From: Komarekiella delphini-convector SJRDD-AB1
Lineage (GTDB): Bacteria; Cyanobacteriota; Cyanobacteriia; Cyanobacteriales; Nostocaceae
DNA length: 64,000 bases
Reading direction: 5' to 3'
NCBI RefSeq assembly: GCF_014831675.1
Contig: NZ_VJXY01000012.1
Coordinates: 1 to 64,000 of the forward strand
In this document: in pieces, positions 1-8,699 of the stretch
How positions within the stretch are numbered: the first letter of the stretch is position 1
Layout: the number at the start of each line of letters is the position of its first letter
Made by a program: the position numbers and the translations under genes
Notes under the pieces: generated by a model
Told to the model about the DNA's origin: nothing
The model's input: only the letters and a program-made list of their open reading frames with translations
The model's database searches: none

Positions 1-118
1 ATTATTGAGGCAACTAACTTAATTTTTTTCTTTCCGTGTATTGCACGGAAAAGTATAACTCTCCTCTCCATGTAATACGCGGCAAACTTGGCGTTTTTTT
101 GTTAAGCAATATTTCGCC

Positions 119-1477
119 AACGGTATCAGTCCCTCTGCCAACCCCCTACGACAAGTGCTAGACGCCATTGGCTCTCAGCTACCTTGCTTAACCTACGATA
201 CTTGGGGTTGCTGCCTACCAGAAGGTGATTTTAATACATCAGTGGGTGCAGAACAATTTCGTGAAGTGCTGATGCAATTTCGTGGTCATGATGCTGTAGC
301 CGAATGGCAGCAACTCCAACGTGTTATGGAACCACTAGCTAGTGCTGCAACTGCCATACCACCAGCCGCATTACGCTTTGATATGGGTGCAGCTAAAACT
401 GTGAGCCGATTTGTCCCATCTCTGGCAAAGCATATTGCAGATGTGCCCAAGCTAACGGGCCCTTTCAGCCGGATTATGGATGCTGTTGTTAAAGACTCAT
501 TTACACACAACTGGCTTAATATGTTGTGTTTTCTGCTTTCTGGGCTACCCGCAGACGGCACTAGTACAGCTGAAGTAGCATTTATGTTTGCCGACTGGTA
601 TCGGCCAGGTGTAGTACTTGACTATCCGATTGGTGGTAGTGGTGCTTTAGTTGATGCTTTAGTGCAAGGGCTAGAACGACATGGTGGTCGGTTAATGCTA
701 GGCGCTCATGTGGAGCAAGTGCTTGTAGAAGGCAACCAGGCTGTAGGTGTGCGTCTGCGTGATGGTAAGGAAATCCGAGCGCGTCGCGCAGTAGTTTCTA
801 ATACATCTGTTTGGGATACTTTGAAACTCCTACCAGAAAAAGCAGTGCCAAAACACTTTCTTACCAAACGACAGGCGACACCTGAGTGTGATAGCTTCAT
901 GCATCTGCACCTAGGTATTAACGCTCAAGGATTACAATCAAACCTGAAGTGTCACTATATTGTAGTTAACAATTGGGAAGCAGGCATCACAGCACCTCAG
1001 AACGTTGTGTTGATATCAATTCCTTCAATTCTCGACCCATCCCTAGCACCACCAGGCAAGCATGTGATTCATGTTTATACTCCTGGTAATGAGCCGTACG
1101 CTCTTTGGCAAGGGATGGACAGGAAAAGCCAGGAATATGCTGAACAAAAGCTCTTACGTGCAGAAGTGATGTGGCAAGCTTTAGAGCGCATCATTTCAGA
1201 TATTCGCTCGCGTTGTGAAGTCACACTTGTTGGCACACCTCTAACTCACGAACGTTTTCTACGTCGCCACCGAGGTTCCTATGGGCCGGCGATTAAGGCT
1301 GGAGTTAGTTTGTTTCCTGGCCCTAGCACACCTCTACCAGGGCTGATGTGCTGTGGAGACTCGACATTTCCTGGGATTGGTTTACCAGCAGTCGCCGCCA
1401 GTGGCATGATTGCTGCGAATACACTTGCACCTGTGAAGAAGCATTTAGCTATGCTTCAGGATATTAAGTGTATTTAA
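119..1477 (+). pseudogene. 5'-truncated FAD-dependent oxidoreductase (CrtISO / phytoene desaturase-like)
   Basis: The 440 residues readable from GTG 155 match the body and C-terminus of the large carotenoid-isomerase/phytoene-desaturase-like flavoprotein family; the C-terminal stretch CCGDSTFPGIGLPAVAASG is the conserved FAD/substrate-lid motif. Full-length members begin with a dinucleotide-binding GxGxxG motif roughly 90 residues before the point where homology starts here. None of the three frames of bases 1-150 encodes such a motif, and the reading frame has a stop at 56-58. Family-like sequence seems to begin near base 119 (NGI-SPSANPLRQ) and reads in frame through the GTG. Without the Rossmann FAD site the product should not bind cofactor, so I treat it as a decayed gene. 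A distant start cannot explain it, because the in-frame stop precedes the homology. Its 3' end overlaps the convergent PEP-CTERM gene by 14 bp. Substrate is unknown. Confidence 0.6.
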
Positions 1478-2141
1478 TTTTTTGAATACAAAACCTAGTT
1501 GCCAAAAGAGCCGCACCCGCTACCAAAGTTGCTAGTAAACTTTCAGGTTCAGGTACCGCAGCATCGGGGAAAACTTGAGCATCGATTCGTGCAGTTCCAC
1601 CCAATACACCTGCTAAGTTAGGGTTGCCAAGTATAGTAGCGAATTCTGGAGAAATTAGCAATTTCACATCAGCAAGAGTTAAATCTTTTCCATCAAATGC
1701 CACACTTCCCGGAGTGCTCAAATCAAACAAAACTGTATTTAAAGAGAATGTGTCTTTTAGAACGAGTCCACTGGCATGATTAACGGTACGTTTCGGAGCT
1801 AAATCAATAGAAAAATTACCAATAGTAGTTTGATTATTAAAGGTAATAGTGCCAGTGTGTTTGATTGTACCTGAGAGCGGAGTAAAACCGCCTATGTTAC
1901 TGAATTTGAAGTTGGTATCTGGGCTAATGCTGAAGCCAACTATAAAATTACTGTTAATTGGTTGGGCTGTATTATTAGTGCCTGTTAAGTTTAGCCCGAT
2001 ACTGCTGAGAAAATTTAAGTCATGATAAACGCTGGTAACTCCAGATTTTACCTGAAAAGTTGCGGCTTCCGCCCGTATGGGTGCAATTGATATAAAAGCT
2101 GCTGTACAACCAAGAATTGTGACAATCTGAGAAAAACGCAT
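1464..2141 (-). CDS. PEP-CTERM sorting-domain protein
   Basis: This 225-residue secreted protein has a signal peptide (residues 1-26, basic start, hydrophobic core, cleavage after a Arg-Ala-Glu-Ala stretch). Its C-terminal sorting tail consists of VPEPES (about residue 196), a hydrophobic helix and a basic end. In bacteria with exosortase such tails direct export and anchoring or processing at the envelope. The middle is rich in Asn, Thr and beta-type sequence with no enzymatic motif, as is usual for these surface proteins. The ATG at 2141 is followed directly by the signal peptide, which supports the start. It converges on the truncated oxidoreductase. The specific role is unknown. Confidence 0.8.
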   Translation of the reverse strand: MRFSQIVTILGCTAAFISIAPIRAEAATFQVKSGVTSVYHDLNFLSSIGLNLTGTNNTAQPINSNFIVGFSISPDTNFKFSNIGGFTPLSGTIKHTGTITFNNQTTIGNFSIDLAPKRTVNHASGLVLKDTFSLNTVLFDLSTPGSVAFDGKDLTLADVKLLISPEFATILGNPNLAGVLGGTARIDAQVFPDAAVPEPESLLATLVAGAALLATRFCIQKIKYT

Positions 2142-2363
2142 GTAAATTCCTTATTTTCTGTGGTAAATCATAATATAAAAAAACAATTTTAAGACTTCCA
2201 ATTTAAGTTACGGCGGGTTTCATCAGAATAGACCACAGTAGGGTTGCCTACCAATAATACTACATACTAAAGGCTTCCAAATTAGGTTAAGGCAGAAGCG
2301 ATCGCTTTTTCAAGCTCTAGCAAATTCCTTGATATCTTGGTAGAAAATCTGAGGTGAAGTTCT

Positions 2364-3009
2364 ATGCTGACAACTACAGCCACCATTTCCCAACGGGCTA
2401 TACTGCAAAACATTAGTTGGCAGACTTTTGAAAGCATCCTTGTAGAAATGGAGATAATCGTGCCACGCGACTGGCTTACGACCACGGGATACTAGAAGTC
2501 ATGACACCTTTAATGCCCTATGAATATAACAAAAGATTAATAGAAAAGCTGATTGATAATTTAGCCGAGCAACTCAACTTAAACTTGAAAACACTGGTTC
2601 AGTTACTTGTAAGCGTCCAGACTTACTGCGGGGAGTAGAACCAGATTCAAGTTTTTACATTCAGAATGAATCGATAATGAGACAGAAGCAGAATCTCGAC
2701 TTGACGCAAGACCCACCACCAAACTTAGTTATTGAGGTAGACTATACCAGCGCTTCTGTTGACGGCTCTCTATTCTCTATCTATCTTGCTTTAGGTGTAC
2801 CGGAAGTTTGGCGTTATGACGAACCTGTAATGCAGATTTACAAGTTACAGGAAGGTGTGTATATTCCCTGTGATGTTTCGCCTAGTTTTGCAAATCTCCC
2901 CTTAGCGACGGAAATTCCCCGATTTTTGTTTGAGAGTCTCAAAATTAGGGAAATTCCTATGATTCGTTCATTTCGCGCTTGGGTCAAACAGCAGATAGAA
3001 AATTCATAG
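2364..3009 (+). pseudogene. Uma2-family (DUF820) nuclease gene with two frameshifts
   Basis: Three consecutive frames together rebuild one Uma2/DUF820 protein of about 215 residues. Frame one runs from ATG 2364 (MLTTTATISQRAILQNISW...) to about 2449. Adding one G at GAAATGGAGAT restores RLAYDHGILEVMTPL. Adding one G near 2600 (ACACTGGTTCAG) restores GSVTCKRPDLLRGVEPDSSF, and the last frame continues through PNLVIEVDYTSAS to the stop at 3007-3009. Uma2 proteins are PD-(D/E)xK-like nucleases of unclear role that are greatly expanded in cyanobacteria. Both lesions are single-G losses from GG/GGG runs, so decay and sequencing error are both possible. An intact relative lies at 43362-44084. Confidence 0.75.
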
Positions 3010-3218
3010 GTGTGGAAGTATAGACTTGTTCTTGATTCATGAGGGTTGTCCTTTATCATTAGTCATTAGTCAACAAGTATTTACAAAGGACAAAAAACTA
3101 ATGACAGTCTTAGCTAGTGAATGTTCAAATTAAAGGCACATTAGCTTGACAGCTTGTCGTCATATATTGCCAAAAGGATGTATCATGTCAAAGTGCATCA
3201 TACACAAGCCGTTGTTTT

Positions 3219-3599
3219 ATGCCTACTGTTGAACCAGACGAAAACCGAGAGCATCGCATTAAAACAGAAATCATTATAGATGCCGAAGATAAAGAAGAAC
3301 GGGCAATGGGTTGGTATTACTACCTCGACGATACTCTGAACGTACCCTTTATGGCTAAGTGGACAAAAAAGGGACGTAAATCGACCTCTGTTGAGGAGAA
3401 ACAAGTCGAAGTGCTAGGAATGGCACCAGACGATGAGTGTTTAAAAGATATGTTTGTGGAAGTTGTTTATCCCAATGGCAAAGATGAAGATGTATTTTCT
3501 GCTAAGTTATCTGAAATAGTTGCTATTGATGCTGATAGTGAAACCCAAGAAGCACTGGCAGACTGGCACTATTGGCTTGCTAGAGGATACAAATTCTAA
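3219..3599 (+). CDS. ccbP: CcbP-type calcium-binding protein
   Basis: This small, strongly acidic protein (126 residues) has a central GWYYYLDDTLNVPF segment and many Asp/Glu pairs. It matches the cyanobacterial calcium-binding protein family (Calcium_bind, CcbP). In Anabaena, CcbP sequesters Ca2+, is high in vegetative cells, and falls in differentiating heterocysts, where its removal releases calcium. No EF-hand loop is visible, as expected, since this family binds calcium on an acidic surface. The ATG at 3219 is the first in frame. The family match is from memory of the conserved core; the heterocyst role is family knowledge, not something this sequence shows. Confidence 0.75.
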   Translation: MPTVEPDENREHRIKTEIIIDAEDKEERAMGWYYYLDDTLNVPFMAKWTKKGRKSTSVEEKQVEVLGMAPDDECLKDMFVEVVYPNGKDEDVFSAKLSEIVAIDADSETQEALADWHYWLARGYKF

Positions 3600-3633
3600 A
3601 ATTAGCAATGAGCGATCGCATCGCAATTTAATT

Positions 3634-4194
3634 CTAGGACAAATGCCGAATAATACGGCAGGGATTGCCAGCAGCAACGACATTTTCAGGTATGTCTTTG
3701 ACAACTACACTGCCAGCACCAATGGTTGTATTATCGCCAACTGTTACCCCTGGACAAATGATTGCACTACCACCAATCCAGACATTATTGCCAATTTTAA
3801 TCGGTGCAGCTAATTCTTTACCGGAAAGACGAATTTCTGGTTCTGTAGGGTGATAGGCAGTATAAATCTGTACATAAGGAGCACACATAACATTTTCACC
3901 AATGTGAACTGTATTGCAGTCTAAAATTACACAGCCATAGTTCATATATAATCCGTTGCCAGCGTAAATATTACTGCCGTAGTCACAGTGAAAGGGTGGT
4001 ACGATCAATACCTGTTGTCCAACTTTTCCAAATAATTCTTGCAAAATTTGCCGTCGCTGCTCTTGATGTTCTTCAGTTGTAGAATTGTACATTCGTAAAA
4101 GACGACTGGCTTGTTTATTTTCAGCAACTAATTCAGAATCGTATGCAAGATATAACTCGCCTGCGAGCATTTTCTGTTTTTCTGTTTTTTCCAT
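3634..4194 (-). CDS. Sugar O-acetyltransferase (maltose/galactoside acetyltransferase family)
   Basis: This 186-residue enzyme belongs to the LacA/Maa/NodL left-handed beta-helix family, which transfers acetyl from acetyl-CoA to a sugar hydroxyl. Residues 1-55 form the Mac N-terminal helical region (EKQKMLAGELYLAYDSEL). Hexapeptide repeats follow (IGENVM, IGNNVWIGGSA, IGAGSVVVKDIP), and the catalytic His is in AYHPTEPEIR (about residue 115). The C-terminus ends with the usual VAAGNPCRIIR. Length and motif order are normal, so the gene looks functional. The acceptor sugar cannot be told from sequence. It is divergent from the patatin gene across an AT-rich gap. Confidence 0.9.
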   Translation of the reverse strand: MEKTEKQKMLAGELYLAYDSELVAENKQASRLLRMYNSTTEEHQEQRRQILQELFGKVGQQVLIVPPFHCDYGSNIYAGNGLYMNYGCVILDCNTVHIGENVMCAPYVQIYTAYHPTEPEIRLSGKELAAPIKIGNNVWIGGSAIICPGVTVGDNTTIGAGSVVVKDIPENVVAAGNPCRIIRHLS

Positions 4195-4485
4195 GACATA
4201 ATTTATAGATGCAATCGAATATATTTAATTACAGAATTTGTCTGCCCAATTCAAGCATTCCAAATTAGCAGATTTTTAAAATTATTTTTTAATCAAAAAT
4301 AGTAGCTGTAATCAAAATTTTATAGTACTAATATTACACTAAGACTATCACTAATTTGAAACCAACTACTAGCAAAATTGCATTTTAAATAAACTTTATA
4401 AAAAACCAAATTTTTGATACTAAATACAGTTAAGTTATATTAAGTTGTATTAACTAACCAAAAATTGCAGAGAATTCGACAAAAT
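4195..4485. other. AT-rich divergent intergenic region
   Basis: About 290 bp lie between the acetyltransferase and the divergent patatin gene. It is AT-rich and presumably carries both promoters. I see no RNA gene, clear hairpin terminator or small reading frame that I can support. Confidence 0.4.
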
Positions 4486-5667
4486 ATGCCTTTTCGGATT
4501 TTAAGCTTGGACGGTGGTGGAATTCGGGGAGTAATTGCGGCCAGTATTTTGGCAGTGATTGAGAAGCAAATTGACCAACCCTTGAATAAGTATTTTAACT
4601 TAATTGCGGGAACTTCTACAGGCTCAATTCTAGCAGGTGCGATCGCAAAAGGATGCAGTAGCCAAGAAATTATTGAACTATACAAGCAAAAAAGCTCACT
4701 AATATTTCCTTACAAAAGTCGTTTCGCGCTACAGCGAATTGGTTTATTGCTAAAGTATGGTTTATCCGCACCCAAGTTTTCTGATGAGGGTTTGATTCAA
4801 GCTATCAAAAGTGCTTTTGGTGATATAAGAATATGTGATATTACTTCCACAATGTTGTTGGTTATTTCCTATGACACCATTGGCCGGGAACCAATTGTAT
4901 TTAAAAGTTGGCGTCAAGACAAAAGTTATGGTGATGTCGCTTTGTGGGAAGCGTGTGTCTGTTCAGCATCAGCTCCAACTTATTTCCCAGCACATAAACT
5001 AGACAAAACGGTAAACGGAATCACTAAAAATGCATTTGCGAATGGCATTATTTTGGACGATAATGCATCCTCAATAGAAGACATATATAAAGATACGCAG
5101 ATTACAATTACTAGTGGTACAGGTAGTGGTCAAATTCGCAATCTCAAAAAATATGTAGGATCAATTCAACTTGCTTTGATAGACTCACCTTGGGAAAAAG
5201 TACCCGACAATACCTCTACTTACTCGATTAAATGTATATACTCTGCCATTGATGGCGGTGTTGCTGCTAATAATCCCTCTAGCTGTGCTGTTGCAGAAGC
5301 TCTGAGGTTGGGTTATCCAGTTGAAGAAATTTCTATCCTTTCTATAGGAACTGGCGATCGCACCCGAATCATACCATATGAACAAGCTCGACAGTGGGGC
5401 CTAATAGAATGGGCACAGCCCCTAATTGGTATTTTGTTTGATGGCTCATCAGGTATTTACGAATATATCACCAGGCAAATCATGGATGATCGTGTTTTAC
5501 GATTGCAATTCAAACTTGACCGACACTTAACTGGCAAACGTTTGAGTGATGATATTGATGATGTCAGTCAAGAAAATATCAGTAATTTGATTGAAGCTGG
5601 AGAGGTTTACATTAATCAGCCACAAGTACAAGCCGCATTACAGAAATTTTTGCAGATTGCTCAATAG
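4486..5667 (+). CDS. Patatin-like phospholipase with an internal insert
   Basis: This patatin-family lipid acyl hydrolase acts through a Ser/Asp dyad. From ATG 4486 (393 residues) it shows the oxyanion loop DGGGIRG at residues 9-15, the nucleophile elbow GTSTG with Ser44, and the catalytic Asp in DGGVAANNP near residue 256. An upstream TTG at 4465 would add seven residues, but the ATG fits the usual family N-terminus (MPFRILSLDGGG). Between SASAPTYFP and the DGG motif lies an extra segment of about 60 residues (roughly 191-248; DNA 5056-5229) with TITSGTGSGQIR and VPDNTSTYSI. This segment is absent from ordinary patatins and resembles a short module seen in phage tail/virion proteins. Catalytic residues are intact on both sides. 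Confidence 0.88.
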   Translation: MPFRILSLDGGGIRGVIAASILAVIEKQIDQPLNKYFNLIAGTSTGSILAGAIAKGCSSQEIIELYKQKSSLIFPYKSRFALQRIGLLLKYGLSAPKFSDEGLIQAIKSAFGDIRICDITSTMLLVISYDTIGREPIVFKSWRQDKSYGDVALWEACVCSASAPTYFPAHKLDKTVNGITKNAFANGIILDDNASSIEDIYKDTQITITSGTGSGQIRNLKKYVGSIQLALIDSPWEKVPDNTSTYSIKCIYSAIDGGVAANNPSSCAVAEALRLGYPVEEISILSIGTGDRTRIIPYEQARQWGLIEWAQPLIGILFDGSSGIYEYITRQIMDDRVLRLQFKLDRHLTGKRLSDDIDDVSQENISNLIEAGEVYINQPQVQAALQKFLQIAQ

Positions 5668-5738
5668 TCAAGAGTCAAGGTAAAAACGCGATTAATAGCG
5701 TCTGTAAATAGTCAATAGTATTGGACGAAGGACAAAGC

Positions 5739-5886
5739 GCAAAGTCTGTAGCAAGTTCCCGCAGGATGCGCCGGCTTCCGGCCATCAGACGCCAATGACG
5801 CTCCTGCGTCGCTACCGCTACGCTAACGCACAAGTCGAGGAACTCGCCCAAGCGACTGGCTCAACTTTGTAAGAGAGGACAAATGA
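5739..5886. repeat. Composite interspersed repeat
   Basis: A patchwork of short cyanobacterial repeats fills most of this gap: a GACAAAGCGCAAAGTCTG unit, a GC-rich palindromic stretch around 5765-5830, and a terminal unit AACTTTGTAAGAGAGGACAA followed by ATGAC. The terminal unit recurs just before and across the start of the aminotransferase gene at 20211-20235. Here the ATG leads into a stop after two codons (ATGACAAATAA), so no gene begins. Confidence 0.7.
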
Positions 5887-5897
5887 CAAATAATTAA

Positions 5898-7181
5898 TTA
5901 ACCAAATATGGCATAAGTAGCTTTTCCCTGCTGCTTAGCTCGGTACATCGCAATATCAGCATCCCTTAGTAGAGTTGCTGGCTCCTCGTAATGATTAAAA
6001 CTTAAAGCAATACCAATACTGGCTGTGGTAGATACTGGATGTCCATTCAGGCTCAGCGGTATCCTTAAGGCGTCTTGAATACGTTTGGCAACATTGGTAG
6101 CGTCAGTAACGTCTTTAATATCTTCTAAAAGAACAGTAAACTCGTCGCCACCAAATCGTGCTACAGTATCGCCACTACGTAAGCATGACTCCAAGCGTCG
6201 GGCGATTTCGACCAAAAAATCATCCCCCATTGTATGCCCAAAACGATCATTAATTTCTTTAAAACCATCTAAATCTAAAAACAACACCGCAAAATAATAA
6301 TCGTTTCTACGTTTGCTACGCTCAATTGCTTGCTTGAGCCTATCCAAGAATAAGACGCGATTCGGTAATGCTGTCAACCCATCATAAAATGCATTACGGA
6401 GCAGTTGCGCCTCTGTTTGCTTACGTTTGGTAATTTCTTGAAAAATTAAAACTGCACCAGTAATGTTGCCATTATGATCACGGATGGGTGCAACATTATC
6501 CCCAATCGGTATTTCTGTACCATCTCTAGCAATCAGTGTACAATTTTCTGGTAAATTCAAAACCTCCCCTGCTTCTATTGCATGTGTAGCTAGATTTTTA
6601 ATTGTTTCTTCGACATTTTTGTTAACCAAGCTGACAACTTCTACTAAATCTTTCCCAAATGCTTCATCTTGCTTCCAACCAGTAAGGGTTTCTGCTATGG
6701 GATTCATCATTTGAATACAACCATTGGTATATGTTACAACCACTGCACAACCCATACTGTTGATAATTGCTACTAGCCTTTGTTTCTCTTCCTGTAATCT
6801 CTTTTCAATCTGGTGTTTGTACAAAGCCATTTCCACTGCAATGTATAAGTCTCTTTCAAGAAATGGTTTATTAATGTAGCTGAAAGGCTCACTTGCTCGC
6901 TTTTTATGTAATCTTGTATATTCAAAATTCTCTGTTAAATATAATACAGGCACATGGAAATGATTCTGGATAATATCTGCCGTTTGCTCACCATCAATTT
7001 CACCAGTTAGGCAGATATCAATTAACACTAAATTTGGATTAATCTCAGCTACTTTTTTGATTGCCTCTTCACCAGAATCAGTGGTTTCTGGAACAGAATA
7101 ACCCAACTTTTGTAAACTTTTTCTGATATTTGAGGCTAGGGTCTTTTCATCCTCAACAACTAGGATTCTGCGTGCGAACAT
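5898..7181 (-). CDS. Response regulator with PAS and GGDEF domains (diguanylate cyclase)
   Basis: This 427-residue signalling protein probably makes cyclic di-GMP under phosphorelay control. A receiver domain fills residues 1-120, with VVEDE, phospho-acceptor Asp55 in LVLID, and the conserved Lys in NKPF. A PAS domain lies at about 130-250 (NSMGCAVVVTYTNG, MMNPIAETLTGW), joined through a KRKQTEAQLLRNAFYD linker to a GGDEF domain. The active-site GGDEF (344-348) is intact, and an RxxD inhibitory site (335-338) stands five residues before it, so product inhibition is expected. No EAL domain is present. It stands alone, with no partner kinase beside it, and its upstream side is a long non-coding gap. 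Confidence 0.9.
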   Translation of the reverse strand: MFARRILVVEDEKTLASNIRKSLQKLGYSVPETTDSGEEAIKKVAEINPNLVLIDICLTGEIDGEQTADIIQNHFHVPVLYLTENFEYTRLHKKRASEPFSYINKPFLERDLYIAVEMALYKHQIEKRLQEEKQRLVAIINSMGCAVVVTYTNGCIQMMNPIAETLTGWKQDEAFGKDLVEVVSLVNKNVEETIKNLATHAIEAGEVLNLPENCTLIARDGTEIPIGDNVAPIRDHNGNITGAVLIFQEITKRKQTEAQLLRNAFYDGLTALPNRVLFLDRLKQAIERSKRRNDYYFAVLFLDLDGFKEINDRFGHTMGDDFLVEIARRLESCLRSGDTVARFGGDEFTVLLEDIKDVTDATNVAKRIQDALRIPLSLNGHPVSTTASIGIALSFNHYEEPATLLRDADIAMYRAKQQGKATYAIFG

Positions 7182-8131
7182 GTTACAATAACCTGTTTGC
7201 TAAGGTTAAGATGCTGTTGTCCGTATCAACTAAATCTCAAATTCAATATTCTTATAATAGTCAATTTATAACTCCATATCTCCTTGCTTGGCGAAAATAC
7301 TGAACTAATGATCAAATAGTATATTATTTACCTATTATAGTCTGTGTGTTTGGCAAAGTGAATTTGATTACTCTATGCAGTTAATATCAGGTTATTAACG
7401 TTTAATTGAAATTGCCGTAAAATTACTAACTATTAAAGTCTGATTTTCAATAATATGCAATAGTTGTTTTATTAAAAAGCACAAGCAAATGTGGCAAGTA
7501 CTTAAACTAAGTTTGAACTTAAAAGTTAATAAAATAACATTATAACGCTTACGTAGCATAGATAAAGTCTGTATGCAAGTATTGCGGATAATTAGGAAAT
7601 TGGATTTTTGGCAAAGCTAAATTGCTGATACATTTTTTACAAATATACTTAAATAATTTTATTGTTAATTGTTCTTTTAAATTACAGAAAAAACCTAAGT
7701 TTGTATTGCCAGAAAATAATTTTTAGTATAAAAAAATGCTTAAACAAGTAAGCATGTATGAATAAACAGCAATATTTAATAAATAGTTAACAGTCAAAAA
7801 CCCTTGTATCATTAGCTTTTAAATATAGACCAGCAATTTTGTCGCATATATATTTATTTATGCCCAGTTACGTAGAAACTATCTATCACTTCTGTGCAAT
7901 ACTTAGGCACAAAATCTAGTATTTTGAAAGATGCAATTTAAATGTATATCAGTAAATAACATAGTTTTTTAGCTTTTGATAACGAGCAAGTATGAGGGAG
8001 AAAATTAAAGAGAGGAGAATGGAGCGATGGAAGAAAAGATTCTGTTTGTTTAGATACTTCTACTCTCCAGATAAATCCACTCTCTCCGCTTGCTAGTGGG
8101 TGTAGTTTAAGAAGAAAAGCATGCTTAGACT
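7182..8131. other. Long AT-rich gene-free region
   Basis: About 950 bp lie upstream of the REC-PAS-GGDEF gene and downstream of folB. Base composition is very AT-rich, stop codons fill all frames, and I recognise no RNA gene or repeat array. It probably contains the promoter and leader of the regulator gene near 7182-7300. Confidence 0.4.
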
Positions 8132-8500
8132 TTAGAGGTCAGATTTAGTTCTAGTCAGTTCAATGCTAATTTTGCCGCTGAAGTCTGGAATCGGTGCGGC
8201 GGGCTTGCTTAAAATAACTTGAACTTGTGTCACACGATCGCACTCTTGGAGAATAGAATCTGCGATTGTGGCTACCAACCTTTCGACTAGAGCAAACTTG
8301 GATGTTTTCACCAGATGTTGTACTAAGCTAATGACGCTGCGATAATCTAAAGTGTCTGCGATCGCATCTGTCTTCGCAGCAGTGGAGATATCCAGCCATA
8401 ACTTCACATCCACCTCAAACCATTGCCCTAAAACTTGTTCTTCTGGTAAATAACCAGTGTAGCCATAGCAGCGAATTCCTGTTAAATGAATGCAGTCCAT
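8132..8500 (-). CDS. folB: Dihydroneopterin aldolase
   Basis: FolB converts 7,8-dihydroneopterin to 6-hydroxymethyl-dihydropterin in folate synthesis. The 122-residue length is typical. The N-terminus MDCIHLTGIRCYGYTGYLPEEQ carries the family's G-x-x-G-x-x-x-E signature, with the pterin-binding Glu. The middle has DTLDYRSVI and the end has VILSKPAAPIPDFSG, including the Lys/Pro strand of the T-fold. The ATG at 8500 is well placed. It diverges from menD across a 200-bp gap that contains a partial interspersed repeat (about 8580-8640). Confidence 0.92.
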   Translation of the reverse strand: MDCIHLTGIRCYGYTGYLPEEQVLGQWFEVDVKLWLDISTAAKTDAIADTLDYRSVISLVQHLVKTSKFALVERLVATIADSILQECDRVTQVQVILSKPAAPIPDFSGKISIELTRTKSDL

Positions 8501-8699
8501 AAGAATTTGAGTGCGAATTTTAGATCTTGCAGAAAGTGTAGCCAGTCCTGTGAGATAATTTCCTGACTTGAAAAACCAGCGCGTTGCTCTGATAAGCAGA
8601 GTCGTAGCGACTGGCTCAACTTTCCAAGACGGATTTTAAATGAAAATATCCTAAACAAAATCTAAAATTTCAGATTGTTTTATAGCTCTATGGGATTTA

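Noticed and set aside
3507-3813. Frames around the ccbP end and antisense to the acetyltransferase
   Set aside because: They are antisense or shifted shadows of well-supported genes and have no family features.
7182-8131. Possible small RNA or lost gene in the long gap
   Set aside because: No hairpin terminator, open frame or conserved pattern was visible; only composition is notable.
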